Under the pieces are notes generated by a model. That model was not told the origin of the DNA and made no database searches. It saw only the letters and a list, made by a program, of their open reading frames with translations. Positions 16,889 to 27,500 of a stretch of DNA of 36,546 nt are shown here, one piece after another. Position 1 is the first letter of the stretch; each line of letters begins with the position of its first letter. Source of the stretch: Paulinella micropora (Eukaryota; Cercozoa; Imbricatea; Euglyphida); the NCBI GenBank assembly GCA_009731375.1, contig BJOX01000303.1, positions 330,842 through 367,387 on the forward strand, given 5' to 3'. The position numbers and the translations under genes are program-made.

Positions 16889-17059
16889 ACACCCCTGACT
16901 TACTTTGACTCCCTTGATCTACCAGTATAAGGGGTGGGTATGGACGCTTATTCCAAACGGTATCTATGAGTAACCATTCGACCAGTGTTACATATTCTAC
17001 CTTGTATTTATCATACTTTCACTACTTCGATATAGAGCTATATTAAAAACTTCTTCTTT

Positions 17060-17142
17060 ATCTCTCTCTCTCTCTCTCGCTCTCATCTCTCTCTCTCATC
17101 TCTCTCTCTCTCTCATCTCCCTCATCTCCCTCATCTCTCTGA

Positions 17143-17173
<31 letters not shown>

Positions 17174-17176
17174 TCG

Positions 17177-17224
<48 letters not shown>

Positions 17225-17348
17225 CTCTCTCATCTCTCTCTCTCTCCTCTCTCTCTCTCTCTTTTCTCTCTCTCTCTCATCCTCCTTCCTCTCTCTCGCT
17301 CACACACACACACACACAGACACACCTCTCTCTCTCTCTCTCTCTCTC
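17060..17348. repeat. (CT)n microsatellite with (CA)n
   Basis: A CT array with ATC interruptions and a CACACA block at about 17301-17325. It is followed by the recurring flank TTACATATTCTACC at about 17373-17386. Confidence 0.92.
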
Positions 17349-17467
17349 AAACGGCTCACCGTATTCTGGCGTTACATATTCTACCCTGTATTCTTACTAT
17401 ATTTATAAATCATAATCATCTTTTGCTGTCTATTTCTCTCTTTGTCTTTCTTTTTCTTATTCTATCC

Positions 17468-17503
<36 letters not shown>
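17468..17503. repeat. (TTA)n microsatellite
   Basis: An uninterrupted TTA tract of about twelve units lies between CT arrays. Confidence 0.95.
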
Positions 17504-17507
<4 letters not shown>

Positions 17508-17515
17508 TTTTCTCC

Positions 17516-17635
17516 TCTTTCTCTGTCTCTCTCTCTCTCAATCTCTCTCGATCTCTCTCGATCTCTCTCTCTCCTTCTCTCTCTCTCTCACACACACTCT
17601 CTCTCTCTCGTCTCTCTCTCTCTCTCATCTCTCTC

Positions 17636-17677
<42 letters not shown>

Positions 17678-17686
17678 GCTCGCTCG

Positions 17687-17718
<32 letters not shown>

Positions 17719-17732
17719 GATCTCTCGCTCTC

Positions 17733-17764
<32 letters not shown>

Positions 17765-18031
17765 GCTCTCTCTCTCTCCTTCTCTCTATCTCCTTTCTCT
17801 CTCTCTCTATGTATATATACATATATATACATATAATTAAAAACATATACTCTATATATATATATATTATTTAAAACATATTTACCCTCTGTCTCTCTCT
17901 CTTCTTCCTCTCTTTCTCTCTCTCTCTCTTTCTCTCTCTTCTCTCTCTCTCTTCCTTTCTCTCTCTCTGTCTCTCTCTCTCTCGATCTCTTTCGCGATCT
18001 CTTTCTCTCTCTATATATATACATATATGTA

Positions 18032-18083
<52 letters not shown>

Positions 18084-18131
18084 CCCTCTCTCTCCCTCCC
18101 ATCCCCCCCCCTCTCTCTATCTCTCTCGTTC
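17516..18131. repeat. compound (CT)n and (TA)n microsatellite
   Basis: CT arrays with CG-containing variants such as TCTCGCTC, a TA-rich stretch at about 17808-17880, and a long (TA)n at about 18029-18080 next to a C-rich end. Together with the arrays to the left this makes about 1.7 kb of almost gene-free simple sequence. Confidence 0.95.
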
Positions 18132-18226
18132 TTTCTTTCTTTCTGGTAGCGTTTCTTCTGCTTCAGAGGACTGAGCGATTGCAGCTATAAAATCAATTCG
18201 CAAGAAATCTCAAAAACAACGCCACT

Positions 18227-18941
18227 CAGGGGTGTCACGACAAAAATCGACCTTCTCAGAATGCCAAAAAAACAATATAAATCAATACATACTGTCACCA
18301 AACAAACATAAAGCAGAAAGCTAAAAACATACAATGCATCTTTCAAACACACACGCAGTGCAAAGACGCCTCCTGGTCGCTGCGTGGTGAAGCCTAACTC
18401 CAATTTCTCATCGTCCAAAAGTTGGGTCATATTCACGCAAACCATGTGCCTTCTCCATCATTTGACAGTCCTATCGAATGGTACCGCATCGAGGCTTGCA
18501 GTCGGTTCGGCTGAACTCGAGTAATAATGCCTAGACACAACTGTGTCCGGAATAAGAATTTCATAGAAAATAGGCAAAACAGGTTTGCCTATTTTCTATG
18601 AAATTCTTATTGCGGACACAGTTTTGTCTGGGGATTATTACTCTAGTTCAACCAAACCGACCGCAAGCCTCGATGTGGTACCATTCGATAGGACTGTCAA
18701 TGATGGAGAAGGCACATGGTTTGCATGAATATGACCCAACTTTTGGACTATGAGAAATTGGACCAAGGTTGGAAAAGGCTTCATCTACAGTAGGACCAGG
18801 AGGCGTCTTTGCGCTGCTTGTGTGTTTGAAAGATGCAATATCTTGTTTGTTTTCTACTTTATGTTTGTTTGGTGACATAGCAAACATATACATTGTGTTC
18901 TTTGCATTCTGAGAAGGTCGATTTTTACGTGAACACCCCTG
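18227..18941. repeat. large inverted repeat (about 350-bp arms, almost no spacer)
   Basis: The left arm (18227-18580) is the reverse complement of the right arm (18582-18941) with scattered mismatches and indels. Close to the centre, GAATTTCATAGAAAATAGGC meets its complement with only 2-4 unpaired bases. Both arms carry related short frames starting MVC-NMTQLLD; the left-arm one is 86 residues long (18185-18445, minus). No transposase is present and the arm ends show no clear target duplication. It could be a foldback element or an inverted duplication; I cannot decide. Confidence 0.85.
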
Positions 18942-20265
18942 CGCCACTGTCTGCATGTCCTCACCAGCCGCATGCAATCACACAATAATGCATGCTCTTG
19001 CATGCAATACGGAGACAGGGAAGAAGGAAGGCAGAAAACACAGGAGGAACGGTTGACTGACTTTTCTTTAGGTTCCTTTTTGGCTGTGGCCGCGGTAGAA
19101 AACCTTGCGCTTGACACTGAAAAAAATTATCCGCATCAGGACGAAAGAGAGCATTGAAAAGATGAATACCTGACATTCTGGAAGTCGTCCTTGCAGAGAG
19201 CTTCTTTTGTAGGAGGCGGTGTCCCACGGTCCTCAGAGGAAGACGTGAAAGTGAATTGAACCCGAACCTAAGTCGAAAGGAACGGAATGGATTTTGTGAT
19301 TCGACTTCTGTCAAAGTGACGGCAGAGGATGGATTGAATGAAATTGAATACGTTGGGAGCAGTATTGGGAAAAGCTTTGACAGCATTTTATGACCTGAAA
19401 GACATGCTTAGAGTCGGCCAAAGGTTTTTTAGAGCCGTATTAGTGGTTTTGCAGAAAATATTCAGGGTTTCCAAGGTGCGAGGAAAAAAAGCCACTCCTC
19501 ACCACAAAAATTCCGTATATCCGGCAATAGAAAATGGCAAATTTTCATCGATTCAAACCACTTAAATAATACAGGGATACAATACCACATAATCATTATA
19601 CAACTTATACACAAATCTGATTAGAAGGAAGCAAGATATTAAAGGCAGAGCTGGGATGGATGTGTTTGAATAAAGGAGTGGAATGAGCGATATCTTGACA
19701 AGCAACTCTGGTGCTGTACTTGTGTCTTTGTGGCTTTGCAGGAGAAGTGCAATTTCTGCACAAATACCTACTGATACTCGACCTGAAAATGTTTCATGAT
19801 TGTTTCATATAACAAACATATCTTTTCACATATTTACGTAAATTTAATTTTCTCTTTTCTGTCTTTCTCAGTAGTATAGTGTGCCACTTCAGGACAGATC
19901 TTCAGTGCAGTTTCTCTAGAGAAACCACACTAAGAGCAGTTATTTAGTTTTTCGTCTACCTGTTTATAACTAATACATACAAACAAAAGAAAGAAAAAAC
20001 TCTTATTTTGAATAGTTATTTTCCAAACAATGAAAAAAGGTAAAATGAAATGAATCACATAAAAATAAAAATATAATACACATCAACCATTGTTAAAATA
20101 AGAAGCCATAATCACACACAATAATTCTATTAACAACAACACAAACAGAACTAATCCAAACGTTCCAGCACAAGTAAAAAAGGAAACTGATCATAAGAAA
20201 GTGACATTTCGTTGAAAAAATACATCTTATACCAGAAAAACACAAAAAGAATTTTCTAGAAGACA
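18942..20265. other. AT-rich intergenic sequence, no gene recognised
   Basis: It contains a 141-codon minus-strand frame (18961-19386) rich in Arg, Leu and Ser that I do not recognise. It could be a chance frame or, speculatively, an upstream exon of the ferredoxin gene on the same strand. A small palindromic TGCATGC cluster lies at about 18970-19010. The rest (19566-20265) is AT-rich and featureless. Confidence 0.45.
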
Positions 20266-20498
20266 TGTAATGCCCCCAACGATAGCTCGTAAAAAGTCGG
20301 TAATACAACCAAACACAATCCTCAAGAATGAGAATGATGTCTCGTTGTATTAGCTCAGTGAAGCCAAAAAGGAAAACTGCAACAGACCAGGAATAAAATG
20401 GCATCAGGTCCAATCAGGACAATACTGAAAAACAAGCTAGTGCACCTGTCACCAGGAAAAAGTATTTTTTACCTGCTATCCGGGGGGTGATGCATACA
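20266..20498 (-). repeat. LTR type B (233 bp), 3' LTR of copy 3
   Basis: The minus strand runs from TGTATGCATCACCCC to GGGGGCATTACA. The bases beyond its outer end (from 20265 leftwards, AGACA...) differ from the primer-binding site sequence of the other LTRs, which fixes the LTR boundary. Confidence 0.8.
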
Positions 20499-20512
20499 GT
20501 ACCCCCTCCCGA
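20499..20512 (-). other. polypurine tract of copy 3
   Basis: The minus strand reads GGGAGGGGGTAC next to the LTR start, as in copy 2. Confidence 0.7.
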
Positions 20513-20663
20513 TTTTATGATGGAAATAGCATTTTCGTCATACACCTTCTGATTTCTTTCTGCAAATAGTATGCGCTATGGAGTCATGCCACACAGCGCA
20601 TCGACCCACGGATAGACGCTAAAAGACGATAAATATATCCTCATACGGCACGTCAAAGCGGAT

Positions 20664-20673
20664 NNNNNNNNNN
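20664..20673. other. 10-N gap or masked run
   Basis: Ten Ns in the copy 3 3' UTR. The true length is unknown. Confidence 0.8.
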
Positions 20674-21124
20674 AAGCATTTCTTGTAAATTTTGAACTCC
20701 TTCCCCTCAATTTCTGTTTTTTTTCGGCAGTATGTCAAGAACAAACGTACAATTAATAAAAAAAATACAAGCAACATGGTGCTGTAGTACGATTCCCCCT
20801 TTTATCTCCTTCTTCTTCTTATCATTATCATTATTATTATTATTATTCACAGGGAGATCGTAAGTACATTGTCTTTTGTAATGACATACCCTTGTATAAG
20901 GCGGATATCCTATGATATAGCATTAGGGGGCCAGTCCTAATAGCTATATCCGAAGTCGAGGTGTATGTACCCGACCCTGCGATATACCGACACAAGTAGA
21001 GATTGACCGTGCTCAGGTACGACAGTATATAATCTATCGTAAAAAATAATTTAATGAAAGTTTCAGAGAACATTTCATTTTCGAGAACATCATCCCAGGA
21101 CTTGGAAAGGGTCATACCCGGGAA

Positions 21125-21163
21125 CACCATCGCTCAATACACTAGCGATCCCCGTATACGGTG
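21125..21163 (-). other. conserved hairpin in the retroelement 3' UTR (copy 3)
   Basis: An ATCGCT/AGCGAT inner stem with the 9-nt loop CAATACACT and a CACC/GGTG outer stem. The stems match those at 5516-5552 in copy 2 while the loop differs. Confidence 0.6.
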
Positions 21164-21337
21164 TAGTATCATCGTCGATCGACCTTTCGCACTCGTATGT
21201 TGCGATCGAATGCCAAGTTATATCACTGAGTCTTTTTAATATTCATATTGATAACTGATGATGCATGATCAAATCATGATACGCCGTGGGCAATCAATCA
21301 GTTTATTTGAGACGCATAAAGAAAAATAGTTTCTTTG

Positions 21338-22545
21338 TCACTGCCTTCGTCGTCTGGCGCGGATTTCTTTGCCTGGTGGAGGACCACCAACAAAAGTCAG
21401 ATCGAACTTTGACTGTTCGAGAATGTCCCAGATCTTATTAGGGATTCCGCCCAACGATAATTCAAAAGGGACATCAAGCACTCCTCTTGGCAGTGTCTGA
21501 ATGGTCCACGCAGTGTAATCCTTGTCTCTGGGAGTAATTGTATCATCCCATGTCTCGAGACTTTTTGCGTCTTTATATACTGGCAGATAATGTCTTGCCT
21601 TTGGATCCTCAACCGGGTCCATACTTCTCCAGAACTGGAGTATCGGTTGTACTATCTTTGCGGCTGATGATATTTTGAGTGTCCGTGTGACACGCATCTG
21701 TCGTGGGACCGCCACGACCCGCATCAAGTATAAGTCTGAGAGAGTGTCATCAGCGACATGTTGTTCCGCTGGTCTCATCAGATAGAAAACATTTTTCACC
21801 CATGCGATGGTTGCTATCGCATCGCCTTCCTTCCATCGCTCATGGACAATCTCAACGTTGCCCGCGTTTGGGTCAGTGTCCGTCCCCTCCTCCTCCTGGT
21901 GGACGTCCTTTGATCTCATCGACCTCATCGCCTTCCTCGGTTGGTCGTTGATAAGATCATTCCGCGCTCTCCTTAGCTGCGCCTCTGTGATCTTCTCCTT
22001 CTTTCCGCTATGCTCTCGCGGAGACTTGGACTGAGTCCCCACCGCGCTTATGCGGTCAGTCTTCTCCTTGCTGTCCACCTCATTCTCCTCCTTCTCAGCT
22101 ATCGGTGCCAGATAAGCATCGTCTTGGTCTATGCCAGCCTCCTTGTGGATGGGCGGCACCTCTTTGAAATCGTCCTTCATCCGTTTTAACGCCTCCTCAA
22201 CGGATTCATCTTCCAGTAAGAAGGGATCATACTTAATCAGCCTTCTTACATTCACAATTTGCACCTTCCCTCTACCCCTGATCTTGTAATTCAGAGGTCC
22301 CGTCTGTTCCATAATCTGATAAGGTCCTTTCCAGTGAGTGAACAGCTTAGAGCTGACTCCCTTCGGGACTTGAGGATGGTACAATAGTACAATATCCCCG
22401 ACCTGGAACTTGATCTGATCCAAGTGCGCTTGTCGCACCCCTTCAGCATCAGTCTTTCGGCGCTCCGCCTCTCTATGCGCCCTGACTATTTGTTCCGCCT
22501 CCATCTTCACTCTAAGTCTCATCCCAAACAACTCATCCGCATCCG
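21338..22545 (-). pseudogene. pol C-terminal fragment of copy 3 (GPY/F module and C-terminal domain)
   Basis: The open frame runs from the GC-rich junction to a TGA at 21338. It starts with DELFGMRL, equivalent to DELFGVRL in copy 2, then the GPY/F-like module (HWKGPYQIMEQTGPLNYKI), the charged linker, and the C-terminal domain ending GGPPPGKEIRARRRRQ. Just upstream of the homologous start the frame meets a TAG in the GC-rich sequence. It lacks the integrase core and cannot be functional alone. The fact that the C-terminal domain stays open and aligned despite much divergence suggests that domain was under selection. Confidence 0.8.
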
Positions 22546-22756
22546 TGTGATTGTACGTTTGACTTGGCTAGCGGCCGGGCGCTGCAGCTGTGCGACCGCT
22601 AGCCAGGCCTCGCGCAGCAGCCGCGCGGGCTAGGGGCTGCTAAGCCCGGCCCTGACGTCTGGACCGCCTCGCCCTCCCCCCCGCGCGCACGACGGGTGCG
22701 CTTAGCACCGGTGGCCACGCGGTAGCGCTAGTCCGTCCACCGCGCACGTGCGCACA

Positions 22757-23450
22757 TTAAATTACCAATCCCCTGACAGCCACCCCCGCCCTCGGGCCGT
22801 AGGAAAGTAGCCAGCCCCCTTCGGGGCTTCTATGCCGGGCTTGGCCTTTTAATGAGCCAGCGTCCCCTCCCCTTCCTCGCTCCGGTGCCTGGCCGGGTTT
22901 GGCCACTAGCCAGACTACGCGACCCTCTCTCTCTCGCCCCGGCGCGCTGCCGGCCCCCTCCCCTTGTCCCGCTCCGGTGCTGAACCCCCCCTGGGCCAGT
23001 AGAGGACAACCGGCTAGCTTGAGTGTGAGGTCGCCGCGCGGTCCGTCCTGAGGGGCGGGCAGGTCTATAGTTCCGAGCGCAGCACAGTCACGAACCGTGA
23101 GCTCCAGCGGGAGGCGCAGGGGGGGGCAGCGACAGTTGCCTCAGCTGATTACACTCCTGGACGTGGATGGAGAGCCGCCGGCCTTCGCCTGCTACCCGCC
23201 GGACCCCCGGCTCGGGGCAGAAGCGCATTTCTTCGAGCGCCGCACAGTCTTGCACCGTGAGTGACAGCGGGATACTATCCCCATTATCACGAGCACCTGC
23301 AACTTCAGCCGGGCAGAGTCTCTTCGCCACTGGGCACTGCAAAGTCGCAGGGCTCCCCGCCCTGGCACGTTCGTTAGTGAAGCTCCGGCGCAGAGCCTCC
23401 TGCACGCCGCCGCAGCTGTTGTCTGGGCAGGCTCTGGCCCGCCGCCGCAC
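22757..23450 (-). pseudogene. Cys/Leu-repeat protein, frameshifted at a G8 run
   Basis: The minus strand contains leucine-rich-like units with a conserved Cys: LSLTVQDCAALEEMRF and LSIHVQECNQLRQLSLP, then, after a one-base shift at the G8 run (23119-23126), LELTVRDCAALGTIDLP and LTLKLAGCPLLAQ. Read without the shift the frame stops at 23088; shifted, it stays open to the TAA at 22757, although the last 60 or so residues look like random GC-rich sequence. The repeat pattern L-x-L-x-x-x-x-C-x-x-L-x-x-L matches the plus-strand gene at 34298-36025, so both belong to one family. Function is unknown. The true ends and any introns are uncertain. Confidence 0.55.
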
Positions 23451-23509
23451 CCGTCGCCCGGGCAGGCCCAGCTACCTCCTGTTACCCCCTGTCCCCCCCG
23501 TTCCCGTGG

Positions 23510-24058
23510 TTACTGTGCACTAGCCAGCCACGCCACCGCCCGCGGCGGAGGGGGGCGTCCGCCGGACCGGCAGCGCCGCGCGGCGCAGACCGTGACGACG
23601 CACAGCGCGAGCACGGCCCACGCCAGGGCCCCGCAGGCTGCCAGGCGCCTGGTGTACCGGTCGGTGCACACCAGGACGGGCGTGTAGGCCACGCGGCACT
23701 GGTAGGCGTCGTGGCAGGTCACACGGAAGCGCAGGGTCACGTCGGGGTGGGCGGGCTGGCGCAGGCCGGCGCGGCTGCTGACCTCGAGCACGTCGGGGGG
23801 GTAGAACCGCTCCTCCACCCGGGGCCCGCGCACGCGCACGGCGTCGTCCTGGTAGTGCCACTCCACCGCGCCACACGTGGTCGCGAGTACGCTCGCGACC
23901 TCCAAGGACTCGCACTGCGGGAACCTGACGAAAGGCTGTACTTCGAACACAGTCGCGCTCTCTAGCGACCCCAGCACTAGGTGGTGTGCGTAGGGCCGGG
24001 CGGTGAGGGCGGGCTCGGCGCAGCGCCTGGAACAGAGGCCCTTGCACAGACAGTAGTA
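23510..24058 (-). CDS. putative single-pass membrane protein, Cys-containing ectodomain
   Basis: The frame ends at a TAA at 23510. It encodes an ectodomain with paired Cys residues, a C-terminal hydrophobic span (LAACGALAWAVLALCVVTVC), an Arg-rich stop-transfer segment (AARRCRSGG) and a short tail, the layout of a type I membrane protein. No family is recognised. No ATG is found in the open part; upstream in the same frame the sequence continues as a Cys-rich stretch (SCPGCSYGACGQCGAPG) but is interrupted by TAG codons at 24059-24061 and 24128-24130. Missing exons, sequencing error, pseudogenisation or stop readthrough are all possible. An overlapping Arg/Pro-rich frame on the same strand (23520-24149) has no protein-like features and is probably a shadow. 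Confidence 0.5.
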   Translation of the reverse strand, partial: YYCLCKGLCSRRCAEPALTARPYAHHLVLGSLESATVFEVQPFVRFPQCESLEVASVLATTCGAVEWHYQDDAVRVRGPRVEERFYPPDVLEVSSRAGLRQPAHPDVTLRFRVTCHDAYQCRVAYTPVLVCTDRYTRRLAACGALAWAVLALCVVTVCAARRCRSGGRPPPPRAVAWLASAQ

Positions 24059-24130
24059 CTAGCCGCGGGCTGGGCCCGGCGCACCACACTGACCACAGGC
24101 GCCATAGCTGCAGCCGGGACATGACTGCTA

Positions 24131-24516
24131 GCACCGGCCTGGGGGGCAAAGCCCCTCCCTCCCCTGGGTCCCAGAAGTTGCGACCAGGGGTGCGCGGTGC
24201 GTGTGCGTGTGGGTAGGTGTGTGTGTGGTCAGTAGGTGTCTAAGCAGGACGAGGGAAAGGGAGGAGGGGGGGGGGAGGGAGGGTGTGCGTCCTCCGCTCC
24301 GTACCCAGCCCCCCTCCTACCCTTCGCCCTCCCCATCCCGCCGCTCACGAGCCCGCGCCGCCTTCCCCCCACCCCCCGCGGGGTTGGCACGGGGCCCCCC
24401 GGCAGCCTCCCAGAAAGGAAGGAAAGGAGCGGGGGCGTGGCTGACTGCTGTCCTTGCCTCTCTGCGGCGCCGCCTGCTGCCTGCGTCGGCTTGGCTTCCT
24501 CCCTCAGCCGGCCGTG
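24131..24516. other. divergent intergenic region
   Basis: It separates the minus-strand membrane-protein gene from the large plus-strand gene and so should hold both promoters. It contains GT-rich and GGGGG-rich tracts and C-rich stretches near 24300-24400. I see no TATA box or clear start element. Confidence 0.4.
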
Positions 24517-27500
24517 ATGGGCATCGCCTGGCTGGGTATCCTCTGGGCCGCCCTGGCGCCCCGCGCCGGGGCCTATTGTGTGCTGCCCCGGCGCGAGCCG
24601 GTTAGCACCGACCTCGTGCTGGAGCTGTCAGTGCTAGCAGGTGGCACGACCTGGACGCTGCCCATGGCCGGCGCCAACGGCGCGCGCCGCCGCCGCGCGG
24701 CGCAGGCCGGCGACAGCTTGGTGGTGTTCTTGGTGGTGTTCTGGGGCGACGGCACGCCGGCCCAGAGTTGCAGCTCTGCTGAGCCCTGTGCCCACACGTT
24801 CCGCGGGGGGGGGCTGGTTCAGGTTCTTGTAGCCGGTCCGGTCGTGGGTTGGGCCATGACACCGGAGTGGCGCCAACAGCAGACAGGGGGAGTCGGGCTG
24901 CTGCGCATCACGCAGTGGGGTGGGCTGCAGCTGGCGCCCGGCACGGGCTACCACTTCTACGGCGAGGCCGCGCTGGTTTCGCTGCCGCCGTTGTCAGACC
25001 TGGACACCTCACACGTCACGTCGCTGGCGTACAGCTTCGCGGAGCTGTCGCCCGCCGCGTGCTTCGACGTCTCGGGCCTGCAGACTGGTTCGGCCACTTC
25101 GTTGCGAGCGGCGTTCGCCGACTCCCCCTGCCTGAAGTTCGCCAACGTGAGCGGTTGGGACACGTCGCGGGTCCTGGACACGGCCTGGCTGTTCCGCGGC
25201 ACGGGGGCGAACACCATCCCGGGCCTGGAGCGCTGGAACCTGACGCAGGTCGTGAACGCGACCGGCATGTTCGCAGCGGCGGCCGAGCTGCGCGCTGACC
25301 TGTCGGGTTGGAGGCTGGACAACCTGCGGGAGGCCGGGGGCCTGCTGGCCGGCGCACCACTCCTGGCCCAGGACCTGAGTGGTTGGGGGGCTAACCTGAC
25401 GGCCCAGTCTTGCCTGGAGCTGGTGCAGGCCTCGGGCCTGGCGGCCTGGCAGGCGCCGCTGACCTGCCAGCAATGGCTACCACCCCCGGAGGCATCTTCC
25501 CTGCCGTCGCCCCCGCGAAGCCCCGGGCTCTCGTCCAGCCCGGCCGCGAGCCCTAGCCAGGGGGGGGACCCCTCGCCCGGCCCCAGCCGGAGCGGCGGCG
25601 CCAGCGACAGCCCCAGCCCGACTTCCACCCACAGCCAGACACCCGCGGGGCCGGGTCCGCCCTCGTCGCCGGGCGCGACGGGCTCGCCCACGCCCACGCC
25701 TACACCCTCGCCGAGCGCCACGGGCTCGCCCACGCGCAGCCCCAGCCCGACTACCACCCACAGCGAGACACCCGCGGGGCCGGGTCCGCCCTCGCCACCG
25801 GGCGCCACGGGCTCGCCCACGCCTACACCCTCGCCGAGCGCCACGGGCTCGCCCACGCGGAGCCCCAGCCCGACTACCACCCACAGCGAGACACCCGGGA
25901 GGCCGGGTCCGCCCTCGCCACCGGGCGCCACGGGCTCGCCCACGCCTACACCCTCGCCGAGCGCCACGGGCTCGCCCACGCGGAGCCCGACTACCACCCA
26001 CAGCGAGACACCCGGGGGGCCGGGTCCGCCCTCGTCGCCGGGCGCGACGGGCTCGCCCACGCCCACGCCTACACCCTCGCCGAGCGCCACGGGCTCGCCC
26101 ACGCGCAGCCCCAGCCCGACTACCACCCACAGCCAGACACCCGCGGGGCCGGGTCCGCCCTCGCCACCGGGCGCGACGGGCTCGTCCACGCCCACGCCTA
26201 CACCCTCGCCGAGCGCCACGGGCTCGCCCACGCGCAGCCCCAGCCCGACTACCACCCACAGCGAGACACCCGCGGGGCCGGGTCCGCCCTCGTCGCCGGG
26301 CGCGACGGGCTCGCCCACGCCCACGCCTACACCCTCGCCGAGCGCCACGGGCTCGCCCACGCGCAGCCCCAGCCCGACTACCACCCACAGCGAGACACCC
26401 GCGGGGCCGGGTCCGCCCTCGTCGCCGGGCGCGACGGGCTCGCCCACGCCCACGCCTACACCCTCGCCGAGCGCCACGGGCTCGCCCACGCGTAGCCCCA
26501 GCCCGACTGCCACCCACAGCGAGACACCCGCGGGACCGGGCGCGACTGGCTTGTCCACGCCCACGCCGACACCTTCACCGAGCGCCACCGGCTCGTCCAC
26601 GCCTACCCGCAGCCCGACTACCACCCACAGCGAGACACCCGTGGGGCCGGGCGCGACTGGCTCGTCCACGCCCACGCCGACACCTTCACCGAGCGCCACC
26701 GGCTCGTCCACGCCCACGCCGACACCCTCGCCGAGCGCCACGGGCTCGCCCACGCTTACCCGCAGCCCGCCCGGCTCGTCTACGCCCACGGGCAGCGCGA
26801 CCGCCAGCGCATCGGCGACCTGGTCACCCACGCCCACGCCTACACCCTCGCCGAGCGCCACGGGCTCGCCCACGCCTACCCGCAGCCCCCCCGGCTCCTC
26901 CACGCCCACGCCTACACCTTCACCGAGCGCCACCGGCTCGCCCACGCCTACCCGCAGCCCCCCCGGCTCGTCCACGCCCACGCCGACACCCTCGCCGAGC
27001 GCCACGGGCTCGCCCACGCCTACCCGCAGCCCCCCCGGCTCGTCTACGCCCACGCCCACGCCCACTGGCAGCGCGACCGCCAGCGCATCGGCGACCTGGT
27101 CACTCACTGCCACCCCGAGCGGTAGCCCGAGCCCCACTGCTACGGTGACGCGGACACCGAGCCAGAGCCCGAACTATTGCGCCGCCGGGCCCTCGGTCGT
27201 GCCCTTTTTCCAGAACTTTTCCGCCGACGTGTCGGGGCCTTGGGCGGCGACCTGCTCCGGCCTGCAGTCTACGAGCCGGCGCTGCTGGCACGCGTTCGAC
27301 GGCACCGAGTACCCGGGGCAGCGGCTGGCGGTTGGTGCCGCGCCGCGTGAGTGGCTGAGCCGCGGCTACTACCTGGGCTCCGAGAGCCGTGCTCCTGGCT
27401 CTTACGTGGGGCCCACCACCACCAGCACCACTCGCAACGAGCAGCTCGCGGGCGAATGGCTGCAGCTGCGCCGCCTGGACGGCCAGCCGGTGCGCCTGAC

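Larger units (their letters stand above)
20513..21337 (-). other. 3' UTR of copy 3
   Basis: About 0.8 kb of non-coding sequence with the same length and order of conserved blocks as copy 2, for example the TTGTGTCGGTATATCGCAG block near 20978-20996 and the hairpin at 21125-21163. It includes a (TTA)n tract near 20828-20847 and the N run. Confidence 0.6.
20266..22545 (-). mobile_element. Ty3/gypsy-type LTR retrotransposon, copy 3, 3' part only
   Basis: Minus-strand order is pol C-terminal part, 3' UTR, polypurine tract and type B LTR. The element is cut within the region between integrase and the GPY/F module, exactly where the base composition changes to very GC-rich. It is a diverged relative of copies 1 and 2: the protein aligns throughout but with many substitutions. 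A 10-N run lies at 20664-20673. Confidence 0.85.

Noticed and set aside
16060-18102. Leu/Ser and Arg/Glu repeat open frames over the CT arrays
   Set aside because: Any (CT)n tract is open as LS or RE repeats; these are not genes.
23520-24149. 209-residue minus-strand frame starting MPPRPV or MSRLQLW
   Set aside because: Arg/Pro/Ala-rich with no hydrophobic or Cys pattern; it overlaps the membrane-protein frame, which has clear protein-like features.
24957-27137. Long minus-strand open frame opposite the stalk (Val/Gly-rich), and Arg/Gly-rich frame at 25477-26517
   Set aside because: By-products of the GC-rich coding minisatellite on the plus strand; the periodic composition follows from the repeat and no domain is present.
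25600-27170. Possible CRISPR-like array because of regular repeats
   Set aside because: The units are contiguous in-frame tandem repeats with no unique spacers, inside a eukaryote-like coding region.
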